DNA of 7,317 bases, taken from positions 1 to 7,317 of the forward strand of contig MEXZ01000134.1 in NCBI GenBank assembly GCA_001773855.1, read 5' to 3'. The position numbers were made by a program, and so were the translations under genes. The notes beneath the pieces were generated by a model that had not been told where the DNA came from, searched no databases, and saw only the letters and a program-made list of their open reading frames with translations. Positions 1 through 6,605 of this stretch are shown here, piece by piece. Positions within the stretch are counted from its first letter, which is position 1; each line of letters begins with the position of its first letter. Origin of the DNA: Candidatus Aminicenantes bacterium RBG_13_64_14 (lineage in GTDB: Bacteria; Acidobacteriota; Aminicenantia; Aminicenantales; Saccharicenantaceae).

Positions 1-1
1 G

Positions 2-787
2 AAGGACGGGCTCCGGATCGGCGCCATGACCAGGGTCGTCGATCTGGCCGAGGACGCGGCCGTGGCCCGGGACTTCCCGAGCCTCAGGCAGGCAGCCCTG
101 TCGCTGGCGACGCCTCAGCTGCGCAACGTCGGCACGCTCGGCGGCAACCTCTGCCAGCGGCCGCGCTGCTGGTATTACCGCGACCCCCAGATCGTCTGCC
201 GGAAAAAAGGCGGCTTCAACTGCTTCGCGTATCAGGGGCGAAACAAGTACCACGCGATCTTCGGCGGCGGCAGCTGTTTCATCGTCTACCCGTCGGACCT
301 GGCCCCGGCCCTGATAAGCCTCGGCGCGAAAGCGACGATCGGGACGGCTAAGGGCGATAAGGTCGTGCCGCTCGAGCAGTTCTATATCCTGCCCGAAGTC
401 GACGTGACGCGCGAAAACGTCCTGGCGAAAGGACAGTTCCTCAAGAGCGTCCTGGTGCCGGCGCCCAAGCCGGGACTGAAAGCGGCCTACGTCAAGCTCA
501 AGGAGCGCGGCACCTGGGACTTCGCCCTCGTCTCGGCGGCCGTTTCGGGAGTCGTCAAGGACGGCATGATCGCCGAGATAGCGATCGTCATGGGCGGCGT
601 CGCGCCCGTCCCCTGGCGGCTGAAAAAAGCGGAGGACGTGCTGCGCGGCAAGTCCGTGTCGGAGGCGCTCGTCCGGCAGGCCGTCGATGAGGCGCTCAGG
701 GACGCGTCACCTCTCCGCGAGAACGGTTATAAAGCCGACCTCGTCTTCGCCGCGCTCAAGGAAGCGGTCCTGGCCCAAGCGGCATGA
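2..787 (+). CDS. Molybdenum hydroxylase FAD-binding subunit, xanthine dehydrogenase family (PaoB/YagS-like), 5' truncated
   Basis: This is the FAD (medium) subunit of a xanthine dehydrogenase/aldehyde oxidoreductase-type enzyme, which passes electrons between FeS clusters and FAD. The reading frame is open to the window edge, and the residues before the ATG at 26 (KDGLRIGA) fit the conserved 'GLRIGA' strand. The ATG is therefore internal and roughly 60 N-terminal residues are missing. Counting from that Met, 'GTLGGNL' (36-42) is the flavin-binding motif and 'YPSDLAPAL' (about 87-95) is family-typical. The C-terminal CO dehydrogenase flavoprotein domain spans about 150-253, with 'ERGTWDFALVSAA' and 'GGVAPVPWR'. 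Between the flavin motif and YPSD lie C48, C58, C66 and C84 (plus C43), in the spacing of PaoB-type subunits that bind a [4Fe-4S] cluster. The stop overlaps the next start (ATGA). The substrate cannot be told without the large subunit. Family call is secure; the PaoB-like subtype is inferred from the cysteines. Confidence 0.93.
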   Translation, partial: KDGLRIGAMTRVVDLAEDAAVARDFPSLRQAALSLATPQLRNVGTLGGNLCQRPRCWYYRDPQIVCRKKGGFNCFAYQGRNKYHAIFGGGSCFIVYPSDLAPALISLGAKATIGTAKGDKVVPLEQFYILPEVDVTRENVLAKGQFLKSVLVPAPKPGLKAAYVKLKERGTWDFALVSAAVSGVVKDGMIAEIAIVMGGVAPVPWRLKKAEDVLRGKSVSEALVRQAVDEALRDASPLRENGYKADLVFAALKEAVLAQAA

Positions 788-1860
788 ATTACAGCTTCCC
801 CAAACTCATCGAGACGCTGGCCGCGGGCGAAGGGCTCGCGCTGGCGACCCTGGTAGAGACCGAGGGCTCGACACCGCAGGTCCCGGGGGCCTCGGCCGTG
901 TTCTCGGCAGCCGGGCTTGTAGCCGGGACAGTGGGAGGAGGGCTCCTCGAAGCGCGCGTCGAATCGATGGCCGGCGAGGCTTTGCGCGACGGGAAAGCCC
1001 GGCTGGCTACCATCCGTCTCGACGCCGACCCCTCGGACATGGAAGGGGCGATCTGCGGCGGCTCGGCCCGGGTCCTCATCGACCCGGGTGTCGGCGGGGA
1101 GCGGGCCGTGTTCGAGCGCGCGCTAGACGGCTTCCGCAAGCGCCGGCACGGCTTTCTAGCCTCCCTCATCGTGCCGGGCCAGGGGGATTTCGTTTCGATC
1201 GAACGCCGGTTTATCGGGGTTGGGAGCGCTTCTGTCCCGCGCCCCGAGCCGCTGTCATTGGATGCCGATGCCTTCGAGGACGTCGGCCCGGAAATCCTCG
1301 CCGCCGCCTTCGAGGATGGCCGTCCGCGTCTTGTTAAAAACGAGGGCCGGCTGATTTTCCTCGAGCCCGTCCGGCCCCTCCCCCGCCTCATCATCGCCGG
1401 GGCGGGACATGTCGGACGAGCGGTCGCCCGGCTGGGCTCGCTCCTCGATTGGAGCGTCACGGTCATTGACGACCGGCTCGAGTTCGCCAACGCGGAAAAC
1501 ATCCCCGAAGCCGACGAGATCATCGTCGGGGACATCGGTGATTCGGTCCGGAATATCGAGGATTCTCAAGACAACTATTTCGTCATCGTCACCAGGGGTC
1601 ATCAAAAGGACGCCGAGGCCCTGCAGGCCGCGATCGGGCGCCCCGCGGCCTATATCGGCATGATCGGGAGCCGGCGGAAGATCGAGATCATGCACTGCGA
1701 GTTCCTGGAGAGCGGTTGGGCCACGGCTCAAGAGTGGGCCAAGATCCACGCCCCGATCGGGGTCGAGATCGGCTCGAAGACGGTCGAGGAGATCGCCGTC
1801 AGTATCGCCGCCGAGCTCGTCCTCGTCCGCTCTGGAAGACGGGAGAGGAGCGGGCCGTGA
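784..1860 (+). CDS. xdhC: XdhC/CoxI-family molybdenum cofactor maturation factor
   Basis: This is a 358-residue protein of the XdhC/CoxI family. Known members bind molybdenum cofactor, help its sulfuration and insert it into the apo-hydroxylase. The N-terminal XdhC/CoxI domain (about 10-100) shows 'GSTPQVPGA', 'GTVGGGLLEARV' and 'ICGGSARVLIDP' with the conserved Cys at 91. The C-terminal Rossmann-like domain begins at 'LIIAGAGHVGRAVA' (about 202-215). It continues with 'VIDDR', 'VTRGHQKDAEAL', 'YIGMIGSRRK' (290-299) and ends with 'HAPIGVEIGSKTVEEIAVSI'. Length and domain order are normal for the full-length type. The start ATG overlaps the stop of the FAD subunit (ATGA). The nearest purine-rich stretch (758-764) is rather far away, so translation is probably coupled. 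Position directly behind a hydroxylase subunit and ahead of a MocA-like gene supports a dedicated maturation role. Confidence in the family is high; the client enzyme is inferred from context. Confidence 0.95.
   Translation: MNYSFPKLIETLAAGEGLALATLVETEGSTPQVPGASAVFSAAGLVAGTVGGGLLEARVESMAGEALRDGKARLATIRLDADPSDMEGAICGGSARVLIDPGVGGERAVFERALDGFRKRRHGFLASLIVPGQGDFVSIERRFIGVGSASVPRPEPLSLDADAFEDVGPEILAAAFEDGRPRLVKNEGRLIFLEPVRPLPRLIIAGAGHVGRAVARLGSLLDWSVTVIDDRLEFANAENIPEADEIIVGDIGDSVRNIEDSQDNYFVIVTRGHQKDAEALQAAIGRPAAYIGMIGSRRKIEIMHCEFLESGWATAQEWAKIHAPIGVEIGSKTVEEIAVSIAAELVLVRSGRRERSGP
1841..1850 (+). promoter_or_regulatory. Strong ribosome binding site that fixes the GTG start of the MocA-like gene
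   Basis: The stretch GGGAGAGGAG lies six bases before the GTG at 1857, inside the last codons of xdhC. It matches the anti-Shine-Dalgarno well at good spacing. It supports GTG 1857 over the in-frame ATG at 1716, which would add 47 residues that overlap xdhC and resemble no nucleotidyltransferase sequence. Confidence 0.8.
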
Positions 1861-2447
1861 TCTGGGCCGTCATCCTGGCCGCGGGCGAGTCCCGGCGGAT
1901 GGGGAGGCAGAAGCTCCTTCTCCCCTTCGGGGAGACGACGGTCGTCGGAGCCGTCGTCGGGACGGCGTGCGCCTCGCGCGTCGACCAGGTCCTCGCCGTC
2001 CTCGGCGCGGATAGAGATGCCGTCCGTCAGGAGATCGAGCCCCTCGGCATCGATTTCGCCATCAACGAGGACTTCAAGATGGGCATGGTCTCGTCGGTCC
2101 AGGCAGGGTTCAGGGCTCTGCCTGCGGACGCCGAAGCCGCGGTCGTCATGCTCGGCGACCAGCCCTTCCTCCCGGCCCGGGTTGTCGATGCGGTCGTCGA
2201 GGCCTATCGGCGAAGCGGCAAGGGCATCGTCGTCCCGGCCTTCCAGGGCCGCCGCGGCCACCCCGTCCTCGTCGACCTGAAGTTCCGGGACGAGGTCCTC
2301 GCGCTGGACCCGGCCGACGGCCTGCGCCGGCTCATGCGGGCCCACCCCAAGGACGTTTTCGAGGCCGAGGTCGAAGACGCGAACATCCTCCGCGATATGG
2401 ATGTGCCCGAAGATTACGCCAACGAGCTCAAGCGCCGCCTTAACTGA
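1857..2447 (+). CDS. mocA: MobA-like molybdopterin nucleotidyltransferase (MocA-type, probable molybdenum cofactor cytidylyltransferase)
   Basis: This 196-residue NTP transferase probably joins CMP to molybdopterin-Mo to give the cytosine dinucleotide cofactor used by xanthine dehydrogenase-family enzymes. The start is GTG at 1857, sharing GTGA with the xdhC stop. The protein then opens directly with the nucleotide-binding signature 'ILAAGESRRMGRQKLLLPFG' (residues 6-25). 'MLGDQPFL' has the metal-binding D101, 'RGHPVLV' lies around 133-139, and the C-terminal 'RDMDVPEDY' supplies D180 and D182, matching the 'DIDTPEDY' end of the family. The length is typical. Linkage to xdhC and a hydroxylase subunit favours a MocA (CTP) over a MobA (GTP) role. 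It could in principle be another small MobA-like transferase, since CTP or GTP choice is not proved here. The gene is followed by a likely terminator, making it the last of its operon. Confidence 0.9.
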   Translation: MIWAVILAAGESRRMGRQKLLLPFGETTVVGAVVGTACASRVDQVLAVLGADRDAVRQEIEPLGIDFAINEDFKMGMVSSVQAGFRALPADAEAAVVMLGDQPFLPARVVDAVVEAYRRSGKGIVVPAFQGRRGHPVLVDLKFRDEVLALDPADGLRRLMRAHPKDVFEAEVEDANILRDMDVPEDYANELKRRLN

Positions 2448-2489
2448 AGAGGGGCCCGGCCCGTTTGTCCGGCGGTCCCCTTTTGTGTT
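2447..2489 (+). terminator. Probable Rho-independent terminator after mocA
   Basis: An imperfect inverted repeat starts at the mocA stop. AAGAGGGG (2447-2454) pairs with CCCCTTTT (2477-2484), including one G-U pair. CCGG (2456-2459) pairs with CCGG (2469-2472), leaving a nine-base loop and an unpaired patch of about four bases on the 3' arm. The hairpin runs into TTTTGTGTT. The stem is GC-rich and correctly placed, but part of the T-run is used in the stem, so termination may be partial. Confidence 0.6.
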
Positions 2490-2494
2490 ATAAA
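2465..2494 (+). promoter_or_regulatory. Candidate sigma-70-type promoter for the TPR-pseudouridine synthase-peptidase cluster
   Basis: TTGTCC (2465-2470) and TATAAA (2489-2494) are separated by 18 bases, in the only intergenic gap of the window. TTATAAAT is a striking AT patch in very GC-rich surroundings. Initiation around 2501 would leave a leader of under 20 bases containing GAGAGG (2502-2507), ten bases before the ATG at 2518. The -35-like box sits in the loop and descending arm of the terminator hairpin. The -10 match is good and the -35 match moderate; no start site is proved. Confidence 0.45.
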
Positions 2495-2517
2495 TCGCCC
2501 CGAGAGGTACAAACACG

Positions 2518-3276
2518 ATGACCCTGAAAAGAATCATCCTGCCCCTTCTGACGGTCCTCGTCCTGGCCGTCGCCGTTCGACCCCAGGAGACGAAAACACT
2601 CGTCCAACAGGGTGACGACCTTTACGTCGAGCGAGGCGACCTGGCCAAAGCCAAGGAAGCCCTGGCCAAGTACCAGGAGGCCCTGGCCGCCGGCGAGGAC
2701 GCTTATGACGTGAACTGGCGCCTGGCCCGGGTGGAATACTGGATCGGCGACCACACGGCCGACAAAACCGCAAAGAAGCAGATCTTCCAGCAGGGGATCG
2801 ATCATGCCAAGAAAGCCATCGAACGCGGCCCCGACAAGGTCGAGGGGCATTTCTGGCTCGGCGTCTGCTACGGCGTTTACGGCGAGGCCAAAGGCGTCCT
2901 CAAGAGCCTGTTCCTGGTCAAGCCCATCAAAGAGGAGATGCGGCGGGTCCTCGAGATCGAACCCGCGTACGACAAGGGCGGCGCCGACCGCGTCCTGGGC
3001 CGCGTCTTCCACGAAGTACCCGGTTTCGCCGGCGGCAGCGAGAAGAAATCCCTCGAGCACCTCCTCAAGGCGGTGGAGTACGGACCGCGCGTCGGCCTCA
3101 ACCTCCTTTACCTGGCCGATACGTACATCTCTCTCGACCAGATCGAAAAGGCCCGGGAGACACTTGAGTACATCCTGACCATGGAACCGGAACCCGATCT
3201 TATCCCCGAGACCGAGGAGGAGCGCGTCCAGGCCCGCCAGAGACTTGAAGGAAAACAATTCAAGAAGAAAAAATGA
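2518..3276 (+). CDS. Exported TatT-like (TRAP transporter T-component family) helical-repeat protein
   Basis: This is a 252-residue protein with an N-terminal signal sequence: 'MTLKR' followed by a hydrophobic run to about residue 20. It is otherwise built of TPR-like helical pairs. Features recalling the TatT family are 'GHFWLGVCYGVYGEAKGVLKSLFLV' around 104-128 (HFWLG and the later KSL), 'LEIEPAYDKGGADRVLGRV', 'EVPGFAGGSEKKSLEHLLKA' and 'LLYLADTYISLDQIEKA'. TatT proteins are periplasmic helical-repeat proteins described as partners of some TRAP solute-binding proteins. No lipobox cysteine is visible near the signal sequence, so it appears soluble and exported rather than a lipoprotein. It ends in a lysine-rich tail ('KQFKKKK'). 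No TRAP transporter genes are present in the window, so the transport link is family knowledge only. The start follows GAGAGG at 2502-2507. The stop overlaps the next gene in ATGA. Confidence 0.8.
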   Translation: MTLKRIILPLLTVLVLAVAVRPQETKTLVQQGDDLYVERGDLAKAKEALAKYQEALAAGEDAYDVNWRLARVEYWIGDHTADKTAKKQIFQQGIDHAKKAIERGPDKVEGHFWLGVCYGVYGEAKGVLKSLFLVKPIKEEMRRVLEIEPAYDKGGADRVLGRVFHEVPGFAGGSEKKSLEHLLKAVEYGPRVGLNLLYLADTYISLDQIEKARETLEYILTMEPEPDLIPETEEERVQARQRLEGKQFKKKK

Positions 3277-3932
3277 CCGGGTCAGCCGTCCGGGTCCTCT
3301 TCGAGAACGCCGACTACCTGGCCGTGGACAAGCCTGAGGGCGTCGTCTCGATCGCCGAGGCGGGAAAGGGCGGACTGCCCGAGCTCCTCAAGGACGTCTT
3401 CCCCGGCCGGCTTTTCCCCGTCCACCGCCTCGACCGCGAGGCGAGCGGCGTCATCATCTATGCCAAGAGCGCCGACGCTCACCGCCATCTCAACGGCCAG
3501 TTCGACCGCCGCGAGGTGCGCAAGACCTACCTGGCCCTCGTCCAGGGCGCCGCCGGTCCGGCCCGCGGGCTCATCAACGCCCCGATCCGCGAGTTCGGCT
3601 CGGGACGGATGGGCGTCGACGTCCGGCGCGGCAAGCCGTCCTCGACGGAATGGAAAGTCGCCGAGCGGCTCGACGGCGCGACCCTCGTCCGGGTCCACCC
3701 GGCGACGGGGCGGCGACATCAGATCCGCGTCCACCTCTACCACATCGGCCACCCCATCGTCGGCGACCTCAAGTACGGCGACCAGACGCTCCAGGGCCGC
3801 TATCCGCGGCTGATGCTCCACGCCCTCGCGATCGAGTTCGCCCTTCCTTCCGGAAAGCGCGTGACCGTCGAGGCGCCCGCGCCGAAGTCCTTCGAAGCGG
3901 TCCTGCAAAGTCTGCGAAAGGTGAAACCCTGA
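3273..3932 (+). CDS. RluA-family RNA pseudouridine synthase, catalytic domain only
   Basis: This is a 219-residue RNA-uridine isomerase of the RluA family. It opens with 'VLFENADYLAVDKPEGV' (motif I region) and has the catalytic motif 'HRLDREASGV' with the nucleophilic D54. 'RKTYLALVQG', 'HPATGRRHQIRVHL' and 'HPIVGDLKYG' follow in family order, and 'LMLHALAIEF' lies near the end. No S4 RNA-binding domain precedes the catalytic domain, which makes it a short form like RluA or TruC rather than RluC or RluD. The target (tRNA or rRNA position) cannot be assigned. The ATG overlaps the stop of the TatT-like gene (ATGA), with a purine-rich AAGAAGAAAAA run just ahead. The stop shares its A with the next ATG (TGATG). 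It therefore very likely lies within the same transcript as its neighbours. Confidence 0.93.
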   Translation: MTGSAVRVLFENADYLAVDKPEGVVSIAEAGKGGLPELLKDVFPGRLFPVHRLDREASGVIIYAKSADAHRHLNGQFDRREVRKTYLALVQGAAGPARGLINAPIREFGSGRMGVDVRRGKPSSTEWKVAERLDGATLVRVHPATGRRHQIRVHLYHIGHPIVGDLKYGDQTLQGRYPRLMLHALAIEFALPSGKRVTVEAPAPKSFEAVLQSLRKVKP

Positions 3933-6598
3933 TGAAGCGAATCGTCGCGCTCTTCTCCATCTTCGTCACTCTCGTCTTCCTCGGCGCCGCCAAGCGGGGC
4001 GCCGTCCCTCGGGCCGTGCCCGACGGCGGGAAGGCTTTCGCCCACGTCAAATACCTGGCCTCGGACGAATTCAAGGGCCGGAAATCGGGCACGCCGGAAT
4101 ACCGCCGGGCTGCCGAGTACGTGGCCGCCGAGATGCAAAAAGCGGGACTCAAGCCGGGCGGCGAGAACGGCACCTGGTTCCAGGAGGTCCCATTCAAAAA
4201 TTGGACGGACTTCGAACAGCCCGTCCGGCTCGAGGTCGTCTCGCCCTCACGGCGGGTCTATTTCGCCGGCCGCGGCCGCGACTTCACCCCCGTCTCCGGG
4301 ACGGGGTCGGGAACAGTCAAGGGCGGGCTCGTCTTCGCCGGCTACGGCGTCGTCTCGGAAAAGGACGGCTGGGACGACTACGCGGCGCTCGACGTCAAAG
4401 GAAAGATCGTCCTGGTCCTGCCCGACCTGCCCGCCTCCCTCGGCAACGACGCCAAGAACGAATGGAACTTCGAGAAGAAGGTCAAAACCGCAGCGGCAAA
4501 GGGCGCCGTCGGCCTCATCGAGATGGACCTCACGACCCCCGGTGCGCAGGCCGGACCCCAGGCCGGGCCGCGGCCGCGCTTCGGAGTCCTCCGCCCCGGA
4601 CAATGTCCCGAGGGCTTCGTCGTCATGAGGGCGGGACGCGATTTCCTGAGCGACGTCTTCTACCTGGTCAAAAAGAGCTGGAAGGACCTTGTCAGCAAGA
4701 CGCTCCGCCTCAAGAAGTCGATGACCCTGGACCTCGGCGCCGAGGTCGAAATGGAGGCCCATTTCGTCTCCGGCGAGAGGACGGCCCCCAACGTCGTCGG
4801 CGTCCTGCCGGGGACGGACCCCAAGCTCAAAGGCGAGGCCCTCGTCATCGGCGGTCACCTCGACCACCTCGGCGTCGGCGTCGACGGCTGGATCTACCCC
4901 GGCGCGGACGACAACGCCACTTCGACCGCGGTCATCCTGGAGACCGCGCGGGCCCTGGTAGCCGCGGGCTACAAGCCGGCCCGGACCATCGTCTTCGGCG
5001 CTTGGGCGGGCGAGGAGCTCGGCCTCCAGGGCTCCCGCTATTACACCGAACACCCTGTCATCCCCCTTGAAAAAACAGCCCTCTACATGAACATCGACAT
5101 GGTTGGGACGGGCGACTCCGACCTCCTCGTCGGGGGCATGACCGAATTCGCCGAGCTCTATGAAATCGTCAAGCGCGGGCTCGACGAGGAGACGAAAACG
5201 AAGCTCCGGCCACGTCTGAACTACCGCGGCTCCGACCACACGTCCTTCTGGGGTAAGAACGTCCCGGCCGTGAGCCTCAGGACGGGCGAGGTCCTGACCG
5301 GGAAGCTCGATGACGAGCATCCCGAATACCACCTGCCCGGCGACCGGCCGGCAATGATCGACCCCGAGCTCCTGCGGCTGGCCTGCCAATATCACGCCGA
5401 TATCCTGCAAAATATCGGCTCGAGCCGGGAGAACCTCCTCGACCCGGTCCACTGCACGCTCTTCCTCCACCGCGACGCGGCCGTCGTCGACCTCCACTGC
5501 GATACCATCGCACGTTTCATGGCCGGCGAGGACCTGAGCCGGGACCTGCCCAAGGGCCACATCGACATCCCCAAGCTCAAGCGCGGCGCGGTCGACCTCG
5601 AGGTCTTCGCTTGTTTCGCCCCGCCGCCTTCGAACGACGTCGAAAAGGGGCGGTCGGCCAACGGAGTCTTCGCCCAGATCGAGGCCGTGAACAAGCTCGT
5701 TGAGAAGAACCCCGACGACCTGGCCCTCGTCCGTTCGGTCGACGAGGCGGGCGCCGCGCGGAACGCAAGCAAGACGGGCGTCCTCGTCGCGATCGAGGGC
5801 GGCTACGCCATCGAGAACGACCTCGTCCTCCTCCGGGAGTTCTACCGGGCCGGCGTCCGGCTGATGACCCTGACCCACTGGACCGCGACGGACTGGGCCG
5901 ACGCCTCGGGCGACGAGAAACCCGTCCACGGCGGGCTGACCGAGTTGGGCGAGTCGGTCGTCGCCGAGATGAACCGCTTGGGCATGATCATCGACGTCTC
6001 CCACGTCCACGACGAGACGTTTTGGGACGTCCTCCGCCTGTCCAAAGCGCCCGTCGTCGCCTCCCACTCCTGCTGCCGAGCCCTCGTGCCCCACCACCGG
6101 AACATGAGCGACGAGATGCTCAAGGCGCTGGCCGAGAAGGGCGGCGTCGTCGGCATCAATTTCTATCCGGGCTTCCTCAACAGCGATATCGACAAAGCTG
6201 AGGCCGGACTTTTCGAAAAGACGTCCCGCGAGCATGGCCGGCCGGCCGACTACGCCGCGATCGGACGGGCCGAACCGGCGAAGAGGGATAAGTTCAACGC
6301 CGACTTCCGAGCCCGCTGGGCCATGGTTAAGAAAAGCTCGCCACCCATCGATGTCAAGACGGTCGTCGACCACATCGACCACGTCGTCAAGGTCACGGGC
6401 AAGGCCGACTGCGTCGGGCTGGGCTCTGACTTCGATGGCATGAGCGATACGCCCGCCGGGCTCGAAAACGCGGGCCTCCTCCCCAATATCACCAAGGAGC
6501 TCGTCGCCCGCGGCTACAAGCCGGCGGACATCCGCAAGATCCTGGGCGGGAATTTCCTCCGCGTTTTCGGCGCCGTCGAAAAAGCCAAGGAGAAGTGA
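3932..6598 (+). CDS. Exported bifunctional peptidase: M28 zinc aminopeptidase fused to M19 membrane dipeptidase
   Basis: This is an 888-residue protein in one uninterrupted frame. The ATG at 3932 gives a clean signal peptide ([20 protein letters not shown]); upstream extension would run into the pseudouridine synthase gene in another frame. Residues about 28-490 form an M28 peptidase with a PA-like insertion (about 130-265). Zinc ligands are visible: H309 ('GGHLDHLG'), bridging D327 ('GADDNA'), catalytic E361 and ligand E362 ('WAGEELG'), D389 ('NIDMVG') and H436 ('GSDHTSFW'). After a short linker, residues about 515-885 form an M19 dipeptidase: H522 and D524 ('DLHCDT'), E622 ('AIEGGYAI'), H691 ('[13 protein letters not shown]'), H712 ('ASHSCCRAL') and D833 ('GLGSDFDG'). 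Both halves have normal family length and all expected metal ligands. The M19 half has no signal peptide of its own. Likely role in the periplasm or outside: the M28 part trims peptides and the M19 part splits dipeptides. Specificity is not readable from sequence. Confidence 0.94.
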   Translation: MKRIVALFSIFVTLVFLGAAKRGAVPRAVPDGGKAFAHVKYLASDEFKGRKSGTPEYRRAAEYVAAEMQKAGLKPGGENGTWFQEVPFKNWTDFEQPVRLEVVSPSRRVYFAGRGRDFTPVSGTGSGTVKGGLVFAGYGVVSEKDGWDDYAALDVKGKIVLVLPDLPASLGNDAKNEWNFEKKVKTAAAKGAVGLIEMDLTTPGAQAGPQAGPRPRFGVLRPGQCPEGFVVMRAGRDFLSDVFYLVKKSWKDLVSKTLRLKKSMTLDLGAEVEMEAHFVSGERTAPNVVGVLPGTDPKLKGEALVIGGHLDHLGVGVDGWIYPGADDNATSTAVILETARALVAAGYKPARTIVFGAWAGEELGLQGSRYYTEHPVIPLEKTALYMNIDMVGTGDSDLLVGGMTEFAELYEIVKRGLDEETKTKLRPRLNYRGSDHTSFWGKNVPAVSLRTGEVLTGKLDDEHPEYHLPGDRPAMIDPELLRLACQYHADILQNIGSSRENLLDPVHCTLFLHRDAAVVDLHCDTIARFMAGEDLSRDLPKGHIDIPKLKRGAVDLEVFACFAPPPSNDVEKGRSANGVFAQIEAVNKLVEKNPDDLALVRSVDEAGAARNASKTGVLVAIEGGYAIENDLVLLREFYRAGVRLMTLTHWTATDWADASGDEKPVHGGLTELGESVVAEMNRLGMIIDVSHVHDETFWDVLRLSKAPVVASHSCCRALVPHHRNMSDEMLKALAEKGGVVGINFYPGFLNSDIDKAEAGLFEKTSREHGRPADYAAIGRAEPAKRDKFNADFRARWAMVKKSSPPIDVKTVVDHIDHVVKVTGKADCVGLGSDFDGMSDTPAGLENAGLLPNITKELVARGYKPADIRKILGGNFLRVFGAVEKAKEK

Positions 6599-6605
6599 AC
6601 ACGTC

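Noticed and set aside
26..28. ATG at 26 as the true start of the FAD subunit.
   Set aside because: The frame is open to the window edge and the preceding residues match the conserved 'GLRIGA' strand, so the gene begins upstream.
687..1337. A 216-residue plus-strand open frame overlapping the end of the FAD subunit gene and the start of xdhC.
   Set aside because: It is Arg/Gly-rich with no motif and lies out of frame over two well-supported genes; a composition artefact.
1716..1856. N-terminal extension of the MocA-like protein from an in-frame ATG at 1716.
   Set aside because: The added 47 residues overlap the conserved C-terminus of xdhC, are Arg/Gly-rich and unlike the family. The GTG at 1857 has a strong ribosome binding site and starts right at the conserved ILAAG strand.
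2488..3258. Minus-strand open frame of 256 residues antisense to the TatT-like gene.
   Set aside because: No ribosome binding site or motif; the plus-strand gene has a signal peptide, helical repeats and coupled overlaps with its neighbour.
3650..3931. N-terminal extension of the peptidase fusion from an in-frame ATG at 3650.
   Set aside because: It would overlap the conserved end of the pseudouridine synthase, is Arg/Pro-rich, and would bury the signal peptide that begins at the ATG at 3932.
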